Assembly (NCBI RefSeq): GCF_050529585.1
Contig: NZ_CP172882.1
Location: 2,418,001-2,482,000, forward strand
DNA from: Enterococcus_D sp050529585
GTDB lineage: Bacteria; Bacillota; Bacilli; Lactobacillales; Enterococcaceae
Length of the DNA: 64,000 bases
Direction of reading: 5' to 3'
A program made the position numbers and the translations under genes. Positions within the stretch are counted from its first letter, which is position 1. Every line of letters begins with the position of its first letter. Positions 42,834-49,612 of the stretch are shown piece after piece. Under the pieces are notes generated by a model that saw only the letters and a program-made list of their open reading frames with translations, had not been told where the DNA came from and did not search any database.

Positions 42834-43223
42834 ATGAACTTACTAGAAGCATTAGGCATTCAAATAGAAGAAGCCACAGCTGCCCAGGTCCGATTGCGAA
42901 TGAATATTGGTCCGCAACATAAGCAACCCTTTGGCATCGTTCACGGGGGCATCAACGGGGTCTTGATCGAAACCGCCTGCAGTATCGGCGCCAATCAGGC
43001 ATTAGCAGCCGATGAGGCCTTTGCTGCTGGTATTGATTTGCAAGTCAATCATTTACATGCTGTTCAAGATGGCGTGTTGATCGTCGAAGCCATACCTGAT
43101 AAAATCGGTCATCGCATCCAGACATGGCAAGCGACGATTTGGCAAGAAAACGGACCAAAGACCGCAGTTGGCCGATGTACCTTGACAACGTTGAAGCAAA
43201 AAAAACAAGCAGCTAACCAATAA
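42834..43223 (+). CDS. menI: Hotdog-fold thioesterase, probable DHNA-CoA thioesterase
   Basis: A 129-residue PaaI-type hotdog thioesterase. The strand FGIVHGGINGVLIETACS carries the GG loop and the catalytic Glu, followed by GIDLQVNHLHAV. DHNA-CoA hydrolysis is the one men step not covered by the divergent operon, and menI genes lie beside men genes in other bacteria, so this assignment is inferred from context. AAAGGAGG precedes the ATG. Confidence 0.8.
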   Translation: MNLLEALGIQIEEATAAQVRLRMNIGPQHKQPFGIVHGGINGVLIETACSIGANQALAADEAFAAGIDLQVNHLHAVQDGVLIVEAIPDKIGHRIQTWQATIWQENGPKTAVGRCTLTTLKQKKQAANQ

Positions 43224-43236
43224 GCTGCTTGTTTTG
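43201..43236. terminator. Bidirectional terminator at the end of menI
   Basis: AAAACAAGCAGCT/AGCTGCTTGTTTT. It overlaps the last codons of menI and faces the GH25 gene end. Confidence 0.8.
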
Positions 43237-43238
43237 CT

Positions 43239-44129
43239 TTATACAAATTGACCATATCCTTGAAACGTACCTAACGCCAGGTAAGCGTTGCTTTTGTCAT
43301 TACGTTGCTGTTCACCCCACAGGTAGCCTTCTCTTATAACAAAATCTTGCAAAATCACATGATTTCCGCTTTTCAATGTAGCAATGATTCTGCTCGTTGT
43401 TGTTGGCTGTTGCCGCAAGTGGACTGCGGTCATCAACTGAAATCGTTTCATCCTCATTCCTCCTAGTGCCTCTTCTTCATTGACCGGCTGTTGTATTGAT
43501 TGTCCATCATCTCCACGGTCTCCCCCAAAGAAAAAATCAAATGACCCTTGCACCAACCGATTCAAATCAAGAGGACCCTGATAACCCGCACGACGACCAG
43601 CTGACGTGTATTGGTGTACATGATAGTTTTTGCTGGCAGTTGGCTCACTGCCAGTATAATAACCAGTATTTTTGCCATAAGTTGGCAGCCAGATGCCATC
43701 GAAAAGATCCGTTTGGAGTTGAAAGGTACTGTACAAATGATTGGCGATATATGCACCGACTTTCATAGCTCCAAGCGTTTTCAACTGTTGTCGATAGGCC
43801 TCACAACCGCTGCGCATATCTGACATACTTTGTTCTTCCACATCTAGCCACCAAAAAGTCGGCGCAAATTGTCGGCCCCTTTCCCAAAAAGCCTTGGCCT
43901 CAGATTGCATATCAGCGATACTTATGCCGCGCACCCACGCGTATACCACTACAGGCACTTGACGTTTTTTAAAAGCTTCGATATGCGTTTGATAATGCTT
44001 ATCTAAATAATTTTCACCGTATTGAATCCGCACGATCACCGCATCGATATCTGCTGCCAAACGGTCGTAATCAATCTTGCTTGGCACTTGCCATTCACTG
44101 ATATCGATGATTATAGGTGATGGAATCAT
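43239..44129 (-). CDS. GH25 muramidase with C-terminal SH3-like domain, no leader
   Basis: A 296-residue protein. Residues 1-195 form a GH25 lysozyme barrel: IIDISEWQ, the WWLDVEEQSM strand with the Asp-x-Glu pair, YIANHLY, GIWLPTYG and YHVHQYTSAGRRAG. A linker (about 195-235) leads to a bacterial SH3-like domain (MTAVHLRQQPTTTSRIIATL). No signal peptide is present, as in phage endolysins, but no phage genes lie around it. ATG 44129 has AAAGGAG 10 bases upstream; a GTG at 44138 is too close to it. Confidence 0.85.
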   Translation of the reverse strand: MIPSPIIIDISEWQVPSKIDYDRLAADIDAVIVRIQYGENYLDKHYQTHIEAFKKRQVPVVVYAWVRGISIADMQSEAKAFWERGRQFAPTFWWLDVEEQSMSDMRSGCEAYRQQLKTLGAMKVGAYIANHLYSTFQLQTDLFDGIWLPTYGKNTGYYTGSEPTASKNYHVHQYTSAGRRAGYQGPLDLNRLVQGSFDFFFGGDRGDDGQSIQQPVNEEEALGGMRMKRFQLMTAVHLRQQPTTTSRIIATLKSGNHVILQDFVIREGYLWGEQQRNDKSNAYLALGTFQGYGQFV

Positions 44130-44156
44130 TCTCTCCACACTCCTTTTTTTGCATAG

Positions 44157-44192
44157 AAAAACAGCGAAAAGAGCACATTCTTTTCGCTGTTC
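44157..44192 (-). terminator. Terminator after the DUF1659-DUF2922 pair
   Basis: AACAGCGAAAAGA/TCTTTTCGCTGTT with a 6-base loop and a T-run on the minus strand. Confidence 0.85.
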
Positions 44193-44209
44193 CCATCAAT
44201 AACTAGCGA

Positions 44210-44422
44210 TTAAAACAATTGCGTTTCAATCGTTTCAACAATCTTCGCACCTGATACTTCCGCATAATACTGCACGTCATCACTTTCAAAAATACCGACT
44301 GCCGCAATTGCTTCCATTCCTTGACGAACTTGGTCTGCTGAAATGGTTTCATCAAATACTTTTGGTTGCAAAGTGTGTTTTTTGCCTTCACTGTTTAAGA
44401 AAATCGTGTGTAATTTTTTCAT
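44210..44422 (-). CDS. DUF2922 small protein
   Basis: A 70-residue protein of the DUF2922 family: MKKLHTIFLNSEGKKHTL and a KVFDETISADQVRQGMEAI middle. AAAGGAG lies 7 bases from the ATG. It directly follows the DUF1659 gene (33-base gap), and the two families are commonly paired in Firmicutes. The C-terminal part AKIVETIETQLF resembles the end of the DUF1659 partner (SSVVETIQNEYVK), so the two may be paralogous. Function unknown. Confidence 0.8.
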   Translation of the reverse strand: MKKLHTIFLNSEGKKHTLQPKVFDETISADQVRQGMEAIAAVGIFESDDVQYYAEVSGAKIVETIETQLF

Positions 44423-44455
44423 CGCCTGCTCCTTTCTTTGCCTATTTAGCAACGT

Positions 44456-44659
44456 TTATTTCACATATTCATTTTGGATCGTTTCGACAACTGAAGACAA
44501 TTCTGCAGTCGCTGAGAACTGCGTCAATGCCTCACCGACAGCAATGATTTGCGCCTCACTCGCACCATTCGTTACACGATTCAATGTTTGATTGATTGGT
44601 TTTTGTGCTTGAGGTGTGTCAATGCGCACCGATAACTTGGTGTTTGTACCGATTTTCAT
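44456..44659 (-). CDS. DUF1659 small protein
   Basis: A 67-residue protein of the DUF1659 family: TNTKLSVRIDT, QTLNRVTNGASEAQIIAVGEALTQF. The ATG at 44659 is chosen; a GTG at 44668 lies only two bases after GGAGGAA. It forms a two-gene operon with the DUF2922 gene and is divergent from the AI-2E family permease. Function unknown. Confidence 0.78.
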   Translation of the reverse strand: MKIGTNTKLSVRIDTPQAQKPINQTLNRVTNGASEAQIIAVGEALTQFSATAELSSVVETIQNEYVK

Positions 44660-44775
44660 CCTTTTCACTTCCTCCCTCTATCATTTTCGTTTCCACTGTA
44701 AGTGGCGCCCTTACATAAATAGAAACGTGAAGAAGATAGCTGGGTAAAAATATTTTTGCTAAGACTCGCTCTTTT

Positions 44776-44804
44776 TTTACAGATAGTTTGAGATTCGCTA
44801 TAAT
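44776..44804 (+). promoter_or_regulatory. Promoter of the AI-2E family permease gene
   Basis: TTTACA, 17 bases, consensus TATAAT on the plus strand, 24 bases before the ATG. Confidence 0.65.
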
Positions 44805-44828
44805 GAAGCATAGAAAGTGAGGCATACT

Positions 44829-46019
44829 ATGAAAAAAAATCGATTGATCCAATTTTTAGGCGGCAAAACCAGTTATTATGTACTTGGTTTAATCATCCTC
44901 TGTACAGTCGCTATCTTTTTATTGAACAAAATTTCCTTTTTGTTTACTCCCTTCACAGCAATCTTAACAGCTATTATTCCGCCATTTTTATTTGGTCTGA
45001 TTTTATACTACTTGTTTAATCCGATCGTAGACAAATTGGAACCTAAAATTCCGCGTACTATAACGATAACGGGGATTTATTTAATCATCATTTTGTTGAT
45101 CGTTTTTGCAGGATTTCAACTATATCCTGTTTTGGCGCAACAAACCACCGATCTCATCAATAGCTTGCCTGATTTAGTCGATGACTTTCAACGCAATGCC
45201 GATTCGTTTTTGGCGAACACGCCGTTTCATGATGAAATGTCGCAGATCACAGATACTTTCCAAGACATTGCCAGTAACATCATGTCCTTCATTGGCGACT
45301 ACTGGCAAACAGGTGCTGCCGGATTAAGTAGTCTCTTTTCTACGATTTCTACTCTCTTTATCGCGCTATTTACGGGACCTATCATTGCGTTTTTCTTGCT
45401 GCGCAATCCCAACAAGTTTTATTTTTCAATGTTATCTCTGATCCCGCCTCGGTTTAGAAAAGATTTTAATGAGCTTATCAAAATCTCGGATTTGCAAGTC
45501 GGTGCTTTTCTTAAAGGGCAAATCATTTCTTCTTTGATCCTAGGTGCCATATACTGGGTTGTTTTCTTACTGATTGGCTTGGAATATGCGAGTATTATTG
45601 CTATCGCTGCTGGTATATTATGTATCATTCCTTATATCGGGCCGTTTATCGTCTTCTTTCCAGGATTATTTATTGCCGCGCAGGATTCAACTGGCATGTT
45701 GATCAAATTTTTGATTGCTTGGTTCGCTGTGCAATTACTCCACGGTGACTTGGTTGTCCCACGGGTCATGGGCGATCGTTTGAAAATCCATCCCATCACG
45801 ATTTTGGTCGTTTTACTGGTCATGGGTGATTTATTGGGGTTAGTGGGCGTGATCTTTGGTATTCCTATTTACTGCTTGATCAAAGTATTGGTTGTTTATT
45901 TATTCCGCAAATTCAAGCAACGCTATAACCGCTATTATGGTCAAGATGGCAAGTATTTCCATAGCGCCTTCACGAGTAAAGATTATTTGGGCGACGAAGA
46001 CAAATTTTCTAAAAAATAA
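44829..46019 (+). CDS. AI-2E family transporter (YhhQ/YtvI-like permease)
   Basis: A 396-residue membrane protein with about eight helices: two near the N-terminus, a soluble region (about 95-160), then a C-terminal bundle with ISSLILGAIYWVVF, AAGILCIIPYIGPFIVFFPG and the family end VMGDLLGLVGVIFGIPIYCL. The family is named for autoinducer-2 export, but other members move Na+ or malate, so the substrate is open. The ATG at 44829 follows GAGG 6 bases upstream; a GTG at 44817 lacks a site. Monocistronic. Confidence 0.88.
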   Translation: MKKNRLIQFLGGKTSYYVLGLIILCTVAIFLLNKISFLFTPFTAILTAIIPPFLFGLILYYLFNPIVDKLEPKIPRTITITGIYLIIILLIVFAGFQLYPVLAQQTTDLINSLPDLVDDFQRNADSFLANTPFHDEMSQITDTFQDIASNIMSFIGDYWQTGAAGLSSLFSTISTLFIALFTGPIIAFFLLRNPNKFYFSMLSLIPPRFRKDFNELIKISDLQVGAFLKGQIISSLILGAIYWVVFLLIGLEYASIIAIAAGILCIIPYIGPFIVFFPGLFIAAQDSTGMLIKFLIAWFAVQLLHGDLVVPRVMGDRLKIHPITILVVLLVMGDLLGLVGVIFGIPIYCLIKVLVVYLFRKFKQRYNRYYGQDGKYFHSAFTSKDYLGDEDKFSKK

Positions 46020-46062
46020 CTCCATCCTATTTTTTAGATGATCACTATTTTAACGTTTGACT

Positions 46063-46098
46063 AAAAAAGGAGAGCAGCTTAAAGCTGCTCTCCTTTTT
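46063..46098. terminator. Bidirectional terminator
   Basis: AAAAAGGAGAGCAGCT/AGCTGCTCTCCTTTTT with loop TAA. One of the strongest hairpins in the window, between the permease (+) and the PTS operon (-). Confidence 0.9.
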
Positions 46099-46124
46099 GT
46101 GTATCTTTTTTTTCATTGCTATTT

Positions 46125-47573
46125 CTATTTTTGCGTAAAACTTAAATCATCACCATTTGTTTGAATGACATGTTTATACCAATAAAAACTTTCTTTCTTC
46201 TTTCTTTCCAAAGTGCCATTTCCTTCATTATCCAAATCCACATATATGACACCGTAACGCTTCGCCATTTCAGCTGAAGAACAACTGACGATATCAATCG
46301 GCGACCATAAACAATAACCAATCAAATCTACACCATCATAAATTGCTTCTTTCATTTGTTCAAAATGCTTTTGAAGGTAATCGATTCTGTACGGATCATA
46401 AATAGACCCATCCGCTGCTATTTGATCGGTGGCCCCTATTCCATTCTCGGTTAAGAATAATGGACACTGGTAACGATCATAATACTGATTTAACGCTGTA
46501 CGCAGACCAAGGGGATCAATCTCCCAACCCCATTCACTGGATTTTAAGTATGGATTTTTTGATTTATCCATTGGCGAAAAGCTGTTTTTCTCAGAATCAT
46601 TGATTTTGGTGTAGTAATAACTAAATGAGAGATAATCCATTGTATTCTCTCGCAATAACAACTCATCATCTTTAGTTATATTGATATCCAATTGATTTTC
46701 TGCAAAAAAGCGTAGGGCGTATCCTGGATAGTATCCTCGCATAGCCACATCACCAAAAAGATACTCCATTTGATTTTTTCTGTAACTAAACAAAACATCT
46801 TCAGGTTTGCATGTCGCAGGGTGCGCGATTTTATCACTTAGCATCGTACCGATCAATATATCTTCACTATATTTCTTAGCTAATTTTTTGGCTTTTGCTT
46901 GTGCGACAAACTGATGGTGAACAGATTGATACGTGGATTCAAGAACATGATTTGTTTGGCTTTCTTTGAATCCTAATGAGTTAAAAGATAACAAGTTTAT
47001 CTGATTGAAAGTAATCCAATATTTGACTTTTTTATGATAACGATCAAATAATACACGACAGAAATGCTCGTATGCATCTATTGTTTTTCTTGATAACCAT
47101 CCGCCGTACTCTTCAACTAAATACGTGGGCATTTCGTAATGAGATATCGTCATTACAGGTTCGATATCGTTTAAAAGAAGCTCGTCGATCAATGCATCAT
47201 AGAACCTTAATCCTTCTTCATTAGGGGATGCTTCAATTCCTTTAGGAAATATGCGGGTCCAATTGAAGGATGTCCGAAAACATTGAAGCCCTAATTCTTT
47301 GAACAAACGAATGTCTTCTTTATATCGATGATAAAAATCGATTCCACTTCTTTTGGGATAATAAGCATCACTATTTGTTTCAAACATTTTATCAGCTACA
47401 CTTAGCGTAGCATGTTCTAGTCGATCATCTTTACTCAGACTATTTTTGTATGCATGGAAATCAGCAATAGACAATCCTTTACCATCCGCATCATACGCAC
47501 CTTCTGCTTGATTAGCAGCAATTGCGCCTCCCCATAAAAAAGTATTGGGAAACTCTTTTTTTGGATCGTTCAT
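46125..47573 (-). CDS. GH1 6-phospho-beta-glucosidase with Gln at the acid/base site
   Basis: A 482-residue GH1 barrel expected to split phosphorylated beta-glucosides taken up by the adjoining PTS. The nucleophile is Glu376 in LTENGIG. The phosphate-binding set Ser-Lys-Tyr is present in SSAEMAKRYGVIYVD. The acid/base motif TFNE reads TFNQ: residue 191 is Gln (codon CAG), as in plant myrosinases. The enzyme may be slow on ordinary glucosides, or suited to substrates with good leaving groups. It is last of the IIA-IIB-IIC-GH1 operon, 2 bases after IIC. Confidence 0.88.
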   Translation of the reverse strand: MNDPKKEFPNTFLWGGAIAANQAEGAYDADGKGLSIADFHAYKNSLSKDDRLEHATLSVADKMFETNSDAYYPKRSGIDFYHRYKEDIRLFKELGLQCFRTSFNWTRIFPKGIEASPNEEGLRFYDALIDELLLNDIEPVMTISHYEMPTYLVEEYGGWLSRKTIDAYEHFCRVLFDRYHKKVKYWITFNQINLLSFNSLGFKESQTNHVLESTYQSVHHQFVAQAKAKKLAKKYSEDILIGTMLSDKIAHPATCKPEDVLFSYRKNQMEYLFGDVAMRGYYPGYALRFFAENQLDINITKDDELLLRENTMDYLSFSYYYTKINDSEKNSFSPMDKSKNPYLKSSEWGWEIDPLGLRTALNQYYDRYQCPLFLTENGIGATDQIAADGSIYDPYRIDYLQKHFEQMKEAIYDGVDLIGYCLWSPIDIVSCSSAEMAKRYGVIYVDLDNEGNGTLERKKKESFYWYKHVIQTNGDDLSFTQK

Positions 47574-47575
47574 TT

Positions 47576-48862
47576 TTATTCCCCGCTCTCTGCATTATTT
47601 TCAAGTGCCAACGCCCGATTGTCTGAAAGTTTAAAGAAGGGATACCAGATAGCTGTGGTACCAATGGTTGTAACAATTTGCAGTAACGCACCTTTCCAAC
47701 CACAAAGAAGAAAACCTGAAATGATCGGTGGAATGGTCCAAGGTAGATTTGCCCCGTTTGTAGGTGGCACTAATCCGGTTGCCATAGCGAAATATGTGAC
47801 TAATAATGCTGCCAAAGTAGCAAGCACGAAAGGAATAAGCATCAATGGATTCAGAATGATTGGTGTGCCAAAAATAACTGGTTCATTGATATTGAAAAAA
47901 CTTGGAACAATAGCTAGTTTGCCTAATGTTTTATATTGTTGTGAACGTGCAACCAACACCATACAAACAACAAGCCCTAATGTACAACCTGCGCCTCCGA
48001 GTTGAACAAAATTGGATTGAAATTCTGTGTTGATAATATTCGGAATCTCTGCACCATTTGCATATGCAGCTGCATTTTCAGCTGTTAATGATAGCCAGAT
48101 TGGATCCATAATAGCCCCAATGATCACTGTACCATGGATACCAAAAGCCCATAAGACACATGCGAATAGATTGATCAAAATCATCGCAGGCAATGAACTT
48201 CCGACATGTGTAAGGGGCGCCTGTAAAATTTGATAGATAAAGTTCTGCGCCGTACCAAAAGTAGTCGCTTCAAATGCTAACCGTATGATAGTAAAAATCA
48301 TAATCACAAAAAAAGATGGTATCAATGAGGTAAATGAGCTAGAGATATTGCCTGGAACACTACTAGGCATTTTGATCGTGATATTTTTACTTTCAACAAA
48401 ATGCAAAATCTCAACCGTGATAATTGAAGTGATAATGCCCAAAAATAACCCTGAAGCACCGAAAGCTTCTGTAGGTATGCCGTTTGCATCAGCGGCTGAG
48501 ATGAAAGGCGTCAATATGATGAATGAAACGACACCTGCAATAGAGCCGTTCAATTCATTGACACCATAAAACTTAGCTAAAGATTTTGCCGACCCCATAA
48601 TCACATATAAAGTCATAATACTCATTGTTGCCTCATATGGAATAGTAAACACGCGATCCCACGAAGCCCCAAATAAACCTGCCATGAAATCACTATAGCC
48701 ATTGATCGGCAGATTACTAAAAATCAATAGGAATGATCCTAGAATCAAAAAAGGCATCACACCATAAAAACCGTTTTTTATTGCATCTAAATACCTATTT
48801 GTATCAAACGCTTTTGCTATTGGAGCTAATTTTTTGTTCATTGTTTGCATCAATGCATCCAT
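47576..48862 (-). CDS. PTS permease IIC, lactose/cellobiose family
   Basis: A 428-residue EIIC of the Lac family with about ten membrane helices and the domain start NRYLDAIKNGFYGVMPFLILGSF. The conserved substrate region reads NINEPVIFGTPIILNP. The tail TNGANLPWTIPPIISGFL is typical of CelB-like permeases for cellobiose or diacetylchitobiose. It lies between the IIB gene and the GH1 gene in one operon. Confidence 0.94.
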   Translation of the reverse strand: MDALMQTMNKKLAPIAKAFDTNRYLDAIKNGFYGVMPFLILGSFLLIFSNLPINGYSDFMAGLFGASWDRVFTIPYEATMSIMTLYVIMGSAKSLAKFYGVNELNGSIAGVVSFIILTPFISAADANGIPTEAFGASGLFLGIITSIITVEILHFVESKNITIKMPSSVPGNISSSFTSLIPSFFVIMIFTIIRLAFEATTFGTAQNFIYQILQAPLTHVGSSLPAMILINLFACVLWAFGIHGTVIIGAIMDPIWLSLTAENAAAYANGAEIPNIINTEFQSNFVQLGGAGCTLGLVVCMVLVARSQQYKTLGKLAIVPSFFNINEPVIFGTPIILNPLMLIPFVLATLAALLVTYFAMATGLVPPTNGANLPWTIPPIISGFLLCGWKGALLQIVTTIGTTAIWYPFFKLSDNRALALENNAESGE

Positions 48863-48877
48863 TGTTTTTCTCCTTTC

Positions 48878-49171
48878 TTATAGTGAGTCAGCCAATATTT
48901 TTTTGCCATTCATCATGCCATAGTCGATAGAATTGATAACACGGATCGGAATCTGCATATCTTTATACTCTTCTTTAAAGTCATCTTCCAAATATCCAAT
49001 TTGCGGACCTAACAATACAACATTTGACCCTTCGATATTTTCCGCAAGTTTTTCTTTTGCCACAGCTTTTATTTCTACGTCAATCCCCTGCTGAGTGGCC
49101 TCATCCTTCATTTTATTTACCAAAAGGCTTGTAGACATTCCTGCCGCACACACCAACAATATTTTTTTCAT
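48878..49171 (-). CDS. PTS component IIB, lactose/cellobiose family
   Basis: A 97-residue soluble IIB. The phosphorylated Cys8 is in ILLVCAAGMSTSLLVNKM, the Lac/Cel-type P-loop. The remainder (VVLLGPQIGYL) closes the Rossmann-like fold. It overlaps the IIA gene by 4 bases and passes phosphate from IIA to sugar held by IIC. Confidence 0.95.
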   Translation of the reverse strand: MKKILLVCAAGMSTSLLVNKMKDEATQQGIDVEIKAVAKEKLAENIEGSNVVLLGPQIGYLEDDFKEEYKDMQIPIRVINSIDYGMMNGKKILADSL

Positions 49172-49482
49172 TTTTCATCTTCCTCTCTTTCATACACGTA
49201 GATAAATTCTTCAGCCAAATCAAGTACCGTCATTGCATTCATTAAATGGTCTTGTGCGTGAATCATTAAGAGCGTAATCTCTTGTTTCTCTCCACTTGCT
49301 TCTTTTTGAATCAACTCCGTTTGTATATGATGGGCTTTTGTGACCGAAGCCCTTCCCGTTTTGATTGCTTCTTTTGCTTCAGCTATTTTTGATTTACGCG
49401 CTAAGGCAATACCTTTCATCGCATAACTCCGCGCATCACCGCCTTGAGCGATTAATTGCATAATTTTCATTTCGTTTTCCAT
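49168..49482 (-). CDS. PTS component IIA, lactose/cellobiose family
   Basis: A 104-residue all-helical IIA that forms trimers. His75 in LLMIHAQDHLMNAM is the likely phosphosite, with Asp78 and His79 next to it. First gene of the PTS operon, preceded by AGGAGGGG and, about 30 bases upstream, by an exact -24/-12 promoter, so its transcription should need sigma-54 and the activator encoded next to it. Confidence 0.95.
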   Translation of the reverse strand: MENEMKIMQLIAQGGDARSYAMKGIALARKSKIAEAKEAIKTGRASVTKAHHIQTELIQKEASGEKQEITLLMIHAQDHLMNAMTVLDLAEEFIYVYEREEDEK

Positions 49483-49509
49483 GATTATCCCCTCCTACAC
49501 TTTTATATA

Positions 49510-49526
49510 TGCAAGTACCATGCCAA
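49510..49526 (-). promoter_or_regulatory. Sigma-54 (-24/-12) promoter of the PTS operon
   Basis: The minus strand reads TTGGCATGGTACTTGCA, matching TGGCAYG-N4-TTGCW, with exactly 10 bases between the GG and the GC. A palindrome AAGATATCTT (49549-49558) about 25 bases upstream could be part of the activator site. Confidence 0.9.
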
Positions 49527-49572
49527 CTTTTTAGATTGCTTATCTGTCAAGATATCTTACCAGCTGTGTCCC

Positions 49573-49612
49573 AAAAAAAGATGTGTGTCACTATCAAAAG
49601 GACACACATCTT
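49573..49612 (-). terminator. Terminator after the activator gene
   Basis: AAGATGTGTGTC/GACACACATCTT with an 11-base loop, then T residues on the minus strand. It separates the activator transcript from the PTS operon. Confidence 0.85.

Noticed and set aside
43239..44659. Prophage remnant around the GH25 gene
   Set aside because: Neighbours are men genes, small DUF genes and a permease; no integrase, att repeats or structural phage genes were seen.
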